Source of the DNA: Bacteroidota bacterium | GTDB lineage: Bacteria > Bacteroidota > Bacteroidia > Chitinophagales > Chitinophagaceae | Assembly: GCA_947476825.1 (NCBI GenBank) | Contig: CANJRV010000024.1 | Coordinates: forward strand, 1 to 35,491 | Direction of reading: 5' to 3' | Length of the DNA: 35,491 nucleotides | Shown here: piece after piece, positions 15,820 to 23,770 of the stretch | How positions within the stretch are numbered: the stretch's first letter is position 1 | Layout: the number at the start of each line of letters is the position of its first letter | Position numbers and translations under genes: made by a program | The notes under the pieces: generated by a model | Database searches by the model: none | Told to the model about the DNA's origin: nothing | What the model saw: the letters and a program-made list of their open reading frames with translations, nothing else

Positions 15820-17130
15820 ATGAAGAAACTACTATTCTTGATTTTAACGATGATGCCTTTTATTGGTTTCGGACAAAATTATACATCTTATTTTACAGGA
15901 AATACCGTCGACACAATTACAACACCAATTGGCGGGGTATGTATTATGGGTGGAGCAACTGAAGATGACAATGCAATGAAGTGGTTTCTGCAAAGAGCCA
16001 ATGGAGGAGATGTATTGGTATTACGCACAACTGGATCAAATGGTTATAATTCGTATTTGTATTCCAGTTTAGGTATTAATGTCAATTCGGTGGAAACAAT
16101 AGTTTGTAACAATGCATCAGCAAGTAACGACGCCTATGTAATACAGAAAATAAATCAAGCAGAAGCAATTTGGTTTGCTGGCGGTGACCAATGGACCTAT
16201 GTAAGTTACTGGAGAAATACACCAGTGGACAATGCCATTAATCAAGCCATTCAACAAAGGAAAATAGTGATTGGCGGGACCAGTGCTGGCATGGCAATTC
16301 AAGGCAAATATTATTTTTCTGCACAAAATGGTTCAGTAACTTCAGCTACGGCACTTGCTAATCCATATGACAATCTTGTAACAGTCGATTCAACTTCTTT
16401 TATCAAAAATACTTTCTTGAATAACACCATAACAGATACGCATTTTGACAACCCAGATAGAAAAGGAAGGTTGGTCACATTTTTGGCTAGAATCCAATCG
16501 GATTATGGTAATTATGCCAAAGCAATTGCTTGTGATGAATACACTGCAGTATGTATAGATACAAATGGCATAGCCAAGGTTTTCGGCGCATTTCCTACGA
16601 ATGATGACAATGCCTATTTTATTCAATCCAATTGCGAACTTGCGTCTCAATCTCCAGAAAATTGCTCAGCTGCAACTCCATTGACATGGAATTTGGGTGG
16701 ACAAGCTTTAAAGGTTTACCAAATTAAAGGCGATAATACTGGTACTAAGACTTTTAATCTTAAAACTTGGAAAACAGGAACAGGTGGTACGTGGAATAAC
16801 TGGAGTGTTTCCAATGGAGCTTTTGCGGAGCAAACTGGTAATGCAATTAATTGTTTTCCATTAGCCATTGAAGAGCCAGATAATCAAGCAGTATTCGATA
16901 TTTACCCTAATCCTATCAATGACAGACTTACCATCAACATTACTAAAGGTATGCTATCGGATTACCGAATTAATATGTACAATAATCTTGGTCAATTGAT
17001 TCCTGTACAAATTGTAGCACAACAAAATACATTGGAAATTCAAATGAGTAACTTACATAGCGGTATGTATCTTTTGATAGCGCATGACTTGAAAGGGGAA
17101 ATATTTAAAAAGAAAATAATCAAAAATTAG
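15820..17130 (+). CDS. Secreted S51 (cyanophycinase-like) peptidase with T9SS sorting domain
   Basis: 436 aa from ATG 15820, which begins a clean signal peptide (MKKLLFLILTMMPFIGFGQ); ATG 15784 would add 12 charged residues in front. Residues about 30-270 are a peptidase S51/cyanophycinase fold with GGVCIMGGATED, AIWFAGGDQ and the nucleophile serine in IGGTSAGM; TDTHFDNPDRKGRLVTFL supplies further conserved residues. The C-terminus (about 350-436) is a type A T9SS sorting domain: FDIYPNPINDRL and SGMYLLIAHDLKGEIFKKKIIKN. It is therefore exported across the outer membrane. Family members cut cyanophycin (Asp-Arg polymer) or act as dipeptidases, so the substrate is open. It stands alone, convergent with the minus-strand gene that follows. 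Confidence 0.87.
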   Translation: MKKLLFLILTMMPFIGFGQNYTSYFTGNTVDTITTPIGGVCIMGGATEDDNAMKWFLQRANGGDVLVLRTTGSNGYNSYLYSSLGINVNSVETIVCNNASASNDAYVIQKINQAEAIWFAGGDQWTYVSYWRNTPVDNAINQAIQQRKIVIGGTSAGMAIQGKYYFSAQNGSVTSATALANPYDNLVTVDSTSFIKNTFLNNTITDTHFDNPDRKGRLVTFLARIQSDYGNYAKAIACDEYTAVCIDTNGIAKVFGAFPTNDDNAYFIQSNCELASQSPENCSAATPLTWNLGGQALKVYQIKGDNTGTKTFNLKTWKTGTGGTWNNWSVSNGAFAEQTGNAINCFPLAIEEPDNQAVFDIYPNPINDRLTINITKGMLSDYRINMYNNLGQLIPVQIVAQQNTLEIQMSNLHSGMYLLIAHDLKGEIFKKKIIKN

Positions 17131-17161
17131 AAACCATCTAGTCCAAACAAGTAAACAACGT

Positions 17162-17277
17162 CTTTGCTGGCGCGGGTTTGCAACCCGTGAACAACTTAAT
17201 AATCCTCCGCCACAGTCCCTTTGCTGGCGCGGGTTTGCAACCCGTGACCAATAACTAATAATCCTCCACCACAGTCA
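17162..17277. repeat. Tandem duplication of the OmpA-like gene's 3' end with a CGGGTT-TGC-AACCCG hairpin
   Basis: Two copies, 17162-17218 and 17219-17277, about 57-59 bp each. Each has GCTGGCGCGGGTTTGCAACC and so on with a 6-bp stem hairpin (17173-17187 and 17230-17244), then TAATCCTCC-CC-CACAGTC. The right copy contains the true last codons and stop of the minus-strand gene (TVVEDY-stop). The left copy, read alike, encodes TVAEDY-stop. The hairpin resembles REP palindromes; no T tract follows, so a classical terminator is unlikely. Confidence 0.8.
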
Positions 17278-19234
17278 CTTCCACATCATCAAATAATGTT
17301 TCATCATCACGCCAAATAAGCATATCCATGTCTTGCATGATTACATCACATTTGATGCCATGCTTATTCAGTTTTGCAGTAAGATTATCTAATCGTTGTT
17401 GACATTGATCTACACGTGCTTTAAATAAAGTATCCGCAATACTATCACAACAATAATAATATCCTTTCAAAAAAATAACTATTGTTGCACTATCTTCTTT
17501 CCATGTGTGCCATTGTTTAATGATGCTATCCATTTGTACAGTTGAAGCAGAATCCAATTGCACATGCGTGCTATCCATTTTCAACACATTTTTATACAAG
17601 GTATCTCTATAACCTGGTTGCCTCAATTTAATATCGAAGTTGATCACATCAGGCAATGAATCATTCATCAATTGTATCGTTTTATAATAGGGTCTATATC
17701 CATCTTCTATCACTTGCAATACATAGGTTTTTCCCATTTGTAAAGCCTTGGCATAACTCCCATCCCCATCATTGCTATTGATACTTCCCACTGTCGTATT
17801 GTTGTAGGTATAAATAAAGTCGATGTGTCGATTATATAAATTATTCTTGAAATATTTATCTATTACATGCCCCTTCAAACACAAGGTAGGCACAGGTCTT
17901 ATAGCAGGATATAAATCAAAACTGTACAAATCCAATCCGCCTTTTCCATTTGCTTTTGCGGCTGTACAATAACCCTTCGTTCCTTTTGCATTGACCACCA
18001 AAGATCCGTCAAATTGATTGGTATTAATAGGTGCACCTAAATTAATTGGTGCTTTCCAAGTGCCATTTTTATTTCGTCGGCTTACAAATAAATCAGAAGA
18101 CCCTAATCCAATTTGTCCATCACTTGCAAAATATAAGGTTTCATTATCCGGATGTATAAATGGCGAGGTTTCATTTTTAGCCGTGTTAATCATAGGTCCT
18201 ACATTTTCAGGCAATGTCCATAAGGTATTCACAAAATGAGAAACCCAAATATCCGTACCGCCGTATCCACCTGGTCTATTGCTGACAAAATACAAATCGG
18301 TATTATCGCTACTTAAACTTGCTTGTCCTTCAAACGCAGTTGTATTAATGGTTTCACCAAAGTATTGCGGTGAACTCCACACACTATCTTCTCGATAACT
18401 AAAAGCCAAATCGCAACCACCACCAGAAATCCCATTTGGGCTTCGCATATCACAACGTGTATAAAATAAATAATAACCATCCGCGCTCAAAGTAGCTGCA
18501 CCATCAGGCATATTGGTATTGGGTGGATAGCCCATATTTTTCGCTTTATGCCATACTTGATTCGAATCTCTTTTTGCAATAAAAAAATCTTCATTGCCAC
18601 CACCAACTTTTCGCGTGAAGACCAATGTATTTCCATCCAAACTGATAGAAGGCAAATACTCATCTTCCAATGAATTAATACTATCACCCATATTCTCCAA
18701 ATGCACGCCAGGCACGGGTGTACGATCTGCATATTGTTGCAATGCCAATTTTTCTCGATTCATATAGGAACGTTGCATTTTGACACTATCCGTAGTAGAA
18801 ACAGATAAACGATTCAAAATCAAAATCGCCAATTCATCATCTTTATTGCGATTCATTTTATTCGTCAGTGTGGTGAGCGGGGAATAAGCAATATCGGCAT
18901 TTAAATCAATAGCTTTATTGGCATAGTACAAGGTATTTGTTTTATCTTTTTTTACATAAAACAATTCTGCTAAACGGACATTACTTTTTACATCCTTTGG
19001 GAATTGATCACTTAATTTTTGAAAGGCGGAAATCGCTTTATCGTATTTGCCTTGCAAGAATAATTCTTCACATTGCTTACACTTTGTCTTATACAATTGC
19101 AAACTATCCGCATTGCTTTGTGCCATGGAAATAGTAGAAACCAGCATTTGCAACAAATAGAAAAAGCTGAACAATAGAATAGCGGGTAATCGAATGCCAC
19201 ACTCTCCCACTCTATAATATTTTTTTCTTGCCAT
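17255..19234 (-). CDS. TPR / PD40 beta-propeller envelope protein with degenerate OmpA-like C-terminus
   Basis: About 659 aa from ATG 19234 (MARKKYYR); a further ATG lies at 19249. A signal peptide ends near ISMAQ. Residues about 40-140 hold TPR-like helices (YDKAISAFQKLSDQFPKD, TLYYANKAIDLN). Residues about 190-440 hold PD40 propeller repeats (EYLPSISLDGNTLVFTRK, DGAATLSADGYYLFYT, FEGQASLSSDNTDLYFVSNR, NETSPFIHPDNETLYFASDG). A small beta-domain follows, then an OmpA-like segment at about 560-645. This last part lacks the usual TDxxG and NxxLSxxR peptidoglycan-binding residues, so anchoring may be lost. Related proteins (PorE-like) attach T9SS parts to the wall. The stop region lies in a tandem duplication. 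Confidence 0.82.
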   Translation of the reverse strand: MARKKYYRVGECGIRLPAILLFSFFYLLQMLVSTISMAQSNADSLQLYKTKCKQCEELFLQGKYDKAISAFQKLSDQFPKDVKSNVRLAELFYVKKDKTNTLYYANKAIDLNADIAYSPLTTLTNKMNRNKDDELAILILNRLSVSTTDSVKMQRSYMNREKLALQQYADRTPVPGVHLENMGDSINSLEDEYLPSISLDGNTLVFTRKVGGGNEDFFIAKRDSNQVWHKAKNMGYPPNTNMPDGAATLSADGYYLFYTRCDMRSPNGISGGGCDLAFSYREDSVWSSPQYFGETINTTAFEGQASLSSDNTDLYFVSNRPGGYGGTDIWVSHFVNTLWTLPENVGPMINTAKNETSPFIHPDNETLYFASDGQIGLGSSDLFVSRRNKNGTWKAPINLGAPINTNQFDGSLVVNAKGTKGYCTAAKANGKGGLDLYSFDLYPAIRPVPTLCLKGHVIDKYFKNNLYNRHIDFIYTYNNTTVGSINSNDGDGSYAKALQMGKTYVLQVIEDGYRPYYKTIQLMNDSLPDVINFDIKLRQPGYRDTLYKNVLKMDSTHVQLDSASTVQMDSIIKQWHTWKEDSATIVIFLKGYYYCCDSIADTLFKARVDQCQQRLDNLTAKLNKHGIKCDVIMQDMDMLIWRDDETLFDDVEVTVVEDY

Positions 19235-19315
19235 CCTATTTCCTAACACGATTAATGATTCTATTTGGAAACGTAAATGTAATACTTGTCCATTATTATT
19301 TTAGACAAGAAAAAA

Positions 19316-19432
19316 ATGGGTTGAGAATTTGTTGGGCGGCTCACACGCTTTCCGTTCCAATCTTTTTGCTTGCTCCGCAGCAAAAAGGATTTCCACTACA
19401 ATCGTTGCCGCAATGCATCCACTAAAAATTAT
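19316..19432 (+). repeat. Dispersed repeat family A, copy 2 (full form)
   Basis: Runs from TGGGTTGAGAATTTGTT through GGGCGGC (19334-19340), CGCTTTCCGTTCCAATC, the hairpin CTTTTTGC...GCAAAAAG (about 19362-19387), GGATTTCCACTACAATCG and TTGCCGC to the CAATGCATCC border. Outer GCGGC/GCCGC arms also pair. It lies in the 280-bp gap between two minus-strand genes; the rest of the gap shows nothing else I can name. Confidence 0.75.
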
Positions 19433-19529
19433 GTGTGTTAAATATGTAAAGCCATCGAATTTTCTAAGGCCCAAACCAACTTCTTACACCAAGGAGAGCG
19501 CGGTATTGTTCACAAACTCAATTCAATGT

Positions 19530-20489
19530 TTATCGTGTAGATTTTTGACTTCTTACATACTCATTCAACTCTTGTTTGGATGCATCAAAACTAAATACCT
19601 TCGATACATTAAAATAATTATTGGCATCGAGGCAATAGGCATAAGCAAATTTTGCAAAACTTAATTTAGTTTCTTCAAAACTCATGGCTTTGCAAACTTC
19701 TACAATTTGATTTGTAGTCATACAATTGCTTTCGATGATCTGTTGAGCTGTGGATAAGCGGGTTTCATCAAAACCAGATTCCTTAATGCTTTTCATGGCA
19801 TCTTGAAAGTTCATATTGCTCATCCCATTACAATCGGAACGATGATTATTATTTTGTTGGCGATTATTATGGTCTTGGTAGCTATAATTTTGACTGTTCG
19901 GATGATCATAACTGATTACTTCTCCTTGTTGTCTTCCATTACGCGATTGGCTTTGTGATTCATTGACTGAAACATTTACACCCAAATTAATTCCTCCAAC
20001 ATTCACTCCTGCACGTGTAGTGGTTGTATTATTACGTGTCTCTACACCCATTTGAATACCACCTCCATAAATAATTTCATCCGGGTGATTAAATCTATAC
20101 ACCGCACAGTTGCTAGGCCGTGGCATATTTTGCTCCGCTGGCGAAAAAGAATAAAAACGCAATACCGCCTTTCCAGATTTATCCTTTTTAATTCGATAGG
20201 TTACATCTTGCGGAACATTGTTTGCATCCACAACCATCAAAACCGATTTTGAAATTTCTTTCATCACTGGGTTTTCAAAAATAATTTTACAATTGTAATA
20301 AGGCTGAGGCAATTCTTCCAATCGAATATTTGTTTGGGCAACTTCATTTTGTCGCTCCCCATTTAATATCAAGAAAAATTTATCACCACTCTCCGAAAAG
20401 ATGGTCAAATTTGCTGTAGGTAAAAATTGTGCATTCGTCGTTGTAGCGAAAAAAAGAAATAGAGCAAGAAATAAAATGGACAATTTCAT
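19530..20489 (-). CDS. DUF4476 domain secreted protein
   Basis: 319 aa with a signal peptide (MKLSILFLALFLFFATTTNA). An N-terminal beta-rich region (LTIFSESGDKFFLILNGERQN, IIFENPVMKEISKSVL) is the domain often seen before DUF4476 and described in Bacteroidota only as conserved. A Gln/Asn/Ser-rich linker at about 165-215 follows. The C-terminal DUF4476 part (about 218-315) is helical with repeats of the type DETRLSTAQQIIESNCMTTNQIVEVCKAM and FEETKLSFAKFAYAYC. Function unknown; envelope location is expected. It has its own promoter (20507-20538) and sits 58 nt downstream of panC on the same strand. Confidence 0.85.
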   Translation of the reverse strand: MKLSILFLALFLFFATTTNAQFLPTANLTIFSESGDKFFLILNGERQNEVAQTNIRLEELPQPYYNCKIIFENPVMKEISKSVLMVVDANNVPQDVTYRIKKDKSGKAVLRFYSFSPAEQNMPRPSNCAVYRFNHPDEIIYGGGIQMGVETRNNTTTTRAGVNVGGINLGVNVSVNESQSQSRNGRQQGEVISYDHPNSQNYSYQDHNNRQQNNNHRSDCNGMSNMNFQDAMKSIKESGFDETRLSTAQQIIESNCMTTNQIVEVCKAMSFEETKLSFAKFAYAYCLDANNYFNVSKVFSFDASKQELNEYVRSQKSTR

Positions 20490-20506
20490 GGATTATTATT
20501 TTAGAA

Positions 20507-20538
20507 CAAACATACTTTGCTTGTCATTATTGAACAAA
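20507..20538 (-). promoter_or_regulatory. Bacteroidota-type promoter of the DUF4476 gene
   Basis: On the minus strand TTTG (complement of 20535-20538) and TATGTTTG (complement of 20507-20514) are separated by 20 nt, which fits TTTG-N19/20-TAnnTTTG. It lies 17 nt before the ATG at 20489. Confidence 0.65.
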
Positions 20539-20547
20539 TAATATTCC

Positions 20548-21387
20548 TTAATGAGCTATTAATAGATTATCTATCAAGCGAACTCCTTCTAATTTCGCCG
20601 CTACCAAAACAACCATCTTTTTACTCGAATCAAAATCTGGTAGAAGAATTAAAGAATCTGCCTCAGCCAATAAAATGTATTCAGGTTCCAAGCCAATCTC
20701 ACATAATTCCCTTGCACAATGCGTTGACAATGCAGCAAAAGAAATGCTTTGCCAATTTGTATTTATATATTGTAAAGAACCAAAAATGGCCTTTGCCTTT
20801 TCCCTACCTTGTGGCGACAAGAGTGTATTTCGTGAACTCATTGCCAAGCCATCCGATTCGCGAAGTGTAGGACAAGTAATTAATTCCACAGAAGATTGTG
20901 TAATTTCTAAAAGTCGCTTTACGACCAAACATTGCTGAAAATCCTTCTGCCCCATATACAAGCGAGTCGGCTCAACTATCATCAATAACTTATGTACAAT
21001 ATTACAAACCCCATTAAAATGTCCAGGTCTGTATTTACCATCTAATATGGTGTCTAAGTAGCCGATATCATAGAGTTCCAAATTGTCCATCCCGAATGGA
21101 TACATTTCCTTTACGTCAGGAAGAAATAAAATATCCGTTCCGACGCTCAGCAATTTTTCGATATCTTCTCCAATGGTAATTGGATATTTTGCAAAATCTT
21201 TAGGGTCATTAAATTGGGTTGGATTTACAAAAATGCTACAAACTGTAATTTCATTTTCTTGTTTTGCGTGTTGAATTAAAGACAAGTGCCCTTCATGTAA
21301 TGCGCCCATTGTAGGAACAAATCCAATTGTACTTTTGGTAGAAGTTAACAATTCCTTAAGGTCTTTTGCAAATTGCAGAATATGCAT
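20548..21387 (-). CDS. panC: PanC, pantothenate synthetase
   Basis: Ligates pantoate and beta-alanine with ATP to give pantothenate for coenzyme A; cytosolic. The 279-aa product is normal in length. Motifs: FVPTMGALHEGHLSLI (the HIGH-type nucleotide-binding motif), SIFVNPTQFN, YRPGHFNGVCNIV, YMGQKDFQQCLVV and LAMSSRN (KMSKS equivalent). I choose ATG 21387 (MHILQF) because the longer form would need a TTG that is part of the promoter -7 box. It is divergent from the glycogen-synthase-like gene, a neighbour pair frequent in Bacteroidota. Another CoA gene, coaE, is about 9 kb away. Confidence 0.95.
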   Translation of the reverse strand: MHILQFAKDLKELLTSTKSTIGFVPTMGALHEGHLSLIQHAKQENEITVCSIFVNPTQFNDPKDFAKYPITIGEDIEKLLSVGTDILFLPDVKEMYPFGMDNLELYDIGYLDTILDGKYRPGHFNGVCNIVHKLLMIVEPTRLYMGQKDFQQCLVVKRLLEITQSSVELITCPTLRESDGLAMSSRNTLLSPQGREKAKAIFGSLQYINTNWQSISFAALSTHCARELCEIGLEPEYILLAEADSLILLPDFDSSKKMVVLVAAKLEGVRLIDNLLIAH

Positions 21388-21393
21388 ATGAGT

Positions 21394-21401
21394 CAAATAT
21401 A
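21394..21401 (-). promoter_or_regulatory. Candidate -7 box of panC
   Basis: The minus strand reads TATATTTG, ending 6 nt before ATG 21387. It fits TAnnTTTG; the -33 side is weak. It rules out the upstream TTG as start and suggests a near-leaderless mRNA. Confidence 0.4.
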
Positions 21402-21491
21402 TATGTAGGGATTCAATTAATAGGCATTTTTAGGTAAAAAAATTGTACATTCGCCACCCGAAATGTATATCGCTCAAATAAATTAACCTTA

Positions 21492-22316
21492 ATGTCAATC
21501 ATTCAAAAGAAAAAAATTCTTTTTATTACGCACGAATTAGCGCCTTATAATGAGGAGACAGACTTTGCAAAGATATTAAATCAACTCGCCGTCAAATCAA
21601 ATGAAACTGGCTACGAAGTAAGATGTATCATGCCTCGTTTTGGGAGTATTAATGAACGCCGACACAGATTACATGAGGTTGTTCGTCTTTCTGGTATCAA
21701 TATAAATGTAGATAATGAAGATTATCCTTTGGTTATTAAAGTAGCCTCCCTTCCTAATGCGCGTTTACAAGTTTATTTCATGGATAATGAAGACATGTAT
21801 AAACGCAAAACGACTTTCCGAGACGAACAAGATCAATTTTACAGCGACAATGCAGAAAGAGCAATCTTCTTTTGTAAAGGTGCTCTTGAAACGGTAAAAA
21901 AATTTGGTTGGCCTCCTGATGTTATTCATGTTCATGGTTGGATGAGTGCATTGATACCGATGTATGTCAAATCTTTTTACAAAAAAGAGCCCGTTTTTGC
22001 AAACTCGAAAATCGTTTTCTCTTTAACAAAATCTACATACAACGAAAAGCTAAATGCTAATTTTGGCAAACAACTTTTAGCAAGTACGCCTTTAAAAGAA
22101 AAAGATGTAGACATTTATAAAGAAGGTGCAAATGTAGACATGTACCATGGTGCTACTAAAAATGCAGATGCCGTGATCTTTGCTGGCAATGAGATTGATG
22201 CGAAAGTGATCAGCGAAGTCAAGCCGACAAAAAACAAAAAAGTGTTAAATTTCGCTACAGAAGAGAGTGACATAAGAGAAATCATGGATCTCTATAGTAC
22301 CTTGGCAGGCAAATAA
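21492..22316 (+). CDS. Truncated glycogen/starch synthase-like protein (GT5 N-terminal domain only)
   Basis: 274 aa resembling only the first Rossmann half of GT5 glycogen synthases: KKILFITHELAPYNEETDFAKILNQLAVKSNETGYEVRCIMPRFG, VYFMDNEDMYKR, FCKGALETVKKFGWPPDVIHVHGWMSALIPMYVK. The KxGGL nucleotide-sugar motif expected after the first strand is absent (the position reads FAKILNQL), and the whole C-terminal GT-B domain is missing. The protein is therefore unlikely to make glycogen by itself. It begins an operon with the DUF4270 lipoprotein (5 nt gap) and glmS (6 nt gap), and is divergent from panC, an arrangement I recall as common in Bacteroidota, which argues for a conserved but unknown role rather than decay. 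Confidence 0.82.
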   Translation: MSIIQKKKILFITHELAPYNEETDFAKILNQLAVKSNETGYEVRCIMPRFGSINERRHRLHEVVRLSGININVDNEDYPLVIKVASLPNARLQVYFMDNEDMYKRKTTFRDEQDQFYSDNAERAIFFCKGALETVKKFGWPPDVIHVHGWMSALIPMYVKSFYKKEPVFANSKIVFSLTKSTYNEKLNANFGKQLLASTPLKEKDVDIYKEGANVDMYHGATKNADAVIFAGNEIDAKVISEVKPTKNKKVLNFATEESDIREIMDLYSTLAGK

Positions 22317-22348
22317 TTTTAATGATTCAATTTAAGGATTTTAAGCAA

Positions 22349-23764
22349 ATGAACAAATCTTCTATATATGGATTAGTAGTTTCTACTATCCTTTTTTTTA
22401 TGATGTCGGGATGTAAAGAAAATACAATACTACCACCCGATTTGGTTCCAACCATTGATAATATAAATACCTTCGATAGCACTTTTAGTCTGCTAACCAA
22501 TAATATTGTTCAGGATTCTTTATTAACAGGAGGCGTATTGAACGGTGCTCGAGTTTCTAGTTCAACAACTTTTTACCATGCTTTAGGTAGTATTTCTGGC
22601 GATGCAGTTTTTGGAAAAACAAATGCCTCTTTTCATGTGGAAGTATTACCTGCAACGACAAATTTCCAATTCAAAACGGATTCTACTGGTACAACAAGAA
22701 CCATTGATTCCATCGTTTTATCTATTCCATTCGTTTCTTCTTGGGGAGATACAACCAATAATGTAAGCCAAACATTTAATGTTTACCGCTCCATTAAAAC
22801 CTTTTCACGTGATTCGGCTCAATACGATTTTACACGCGATTCGGCAGATTTCACTCATCTAATTGCCTCTCAAACAGTTAATTTCAACACGTTTAAAACA
22901 GATTCACCATTAGTTGGCACCGTAAAACAACAGCCACAACTTCGTTTCAAATTAGCGTCTTGGTTTAGCGATAGCTTGCAAACACAAGTTGATTTAGGCG
23001 CTAATGGTGCAGCAGCAGATTTCTCTAAATTTTTAACTTGGTGGAAAGGATTTTATATCACACCAGCCGACAGTAATTCTGGATCCACCATTGGCTATTT
23101 CAACAATTATAAAACGCGATTGATTATCTATTATCGCTATACAAAAACAACCGGCGGACAAGATACAACTTCTAGTGTATTCTCATTTGATCCAAATTAT
23201 TGTAATCGATTTAATACAATTATCCGAAGAAGAAGTGGAAGTATAGCTGCCAATTTTGTTGGAAGCATATTAAATCCTTTGGGTGATTCTGTTTTATTTG
23301 CACAAGGAGAACCAGGATTAGCTGCTCAAATCAGAATACCTGCTCTGAAGAATTTCCCCAATTCCATTATCAATAAAGCCGAGCTTACATTCACTGCAAT
23401 ATCACCTTTTGAATCTTGGAGCGATACCATTCAGTACGGCGGCCTCAACCCGCGTTTGCAAATATTAAAAACGGATACTACTGGTAATGATTTGTTTGTA
23501 GAAGAATATTCCACATTTGGATCTGGTTTTGTTGATGGCAAAAGGTCTACTTATTCAGAAGCTGGTATTAACTACACACAATATAAATTTGTAATTACAA
23601 ATACAATTCAGAAAATTATATCACAAAATGATACTACATTTAGGCTCAAAATAATGGGTACTAATATTGGATTACCTGGAGCATACCGTTCTGTCCTTCG
23701 CGGTAGCAATAGCTCCAATAATTTGGTACCAAAATTGTATATGATTTATACCAAAATTAAATAA
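22349..23764 (+). CDS. DUF4270 lipoprotein
   Basis: 471 aa from ATG 22349 (MNKSSIYGLVVSTILFFMMSGC), which gives a proper lipoprotein signal with the lipidated Cys in MSGCKEN; ATG 22322 would add nine polar residues. The body is beta-rich with the DUF4270 pattern: ILPPDLVPTIDNINTFDSTF at the start, then IDSIVLSIPFVSSWGDTT, PQLRFKLASWF, LTWWKGFYI and the final VLRGSNSSNNLVPKLYMIYTK. It is expected on the outer membrane or periplasmic face. Function unknown. It lies 6 nt before glmS and just after the GT5-like gene, a recurrent trio in this phylum as I recall it. Confidence 0.88.
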   Translation: MNKSSIYGLVVSTILFFMMSGCKENTILPPDLVPTIDNINTFDSTFSLLTNNIVQDSLLTGGVLNGARVSSSTTFYHALGSISGDAVFGKTNASFHVEVLPATTNFQFKTDSTGTTRTIDSIVLSIPFVSSWGDTTNNVSQTFNVYRSIKTFSRDSAQYDFTRDSADFTHLIASQTVNFNTFKTDSPLVGTVKQQPQLRFKLASWFSDSLQTQVDLGANGAAADFSKFLTWWKGFYITPADSNSGSTIGYFNNYKTRLIIYYRYTKTTGGQDTTSSVFSFDPNYCNRFNTIIRRRSGSIAANFVGSILNPLGDSVLFAQGEPGLAAQIRIPALKNFPNSIINKAELTFTAISPFESWSDTIQYGGLNPRLQILKTDTTGNDLFVEEYSTFGSGFVDGKRSTYSEAGINYTQYKFVITNTIQKIISQNDTTFRLKIMGTNIGLPGAYRSVLRGSNSSNNLVPKLYMIYTKIK

Positions 23765-23770
23765 TAAAAC

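Noticed and set aside
17173-17244. CGGGTT-TGC-AACCCG hairpins as terminators of the converging genes
   Set aside because: Neither copy is followed by a T run on either strand; REP-like palindromes fit better.
19329-19664. Plus-strand open frame of 111 codons
   Set aside because: It covers repeat copy A2 and the antisense of the DUF4476 gene end; no domain or start context supports it.
21492-22316. Annotation as a functional glycogen synthase (glgA)
   Set aside because: No KxGGL motif and no C-terminal GT-B domain; only partial family resemblance.
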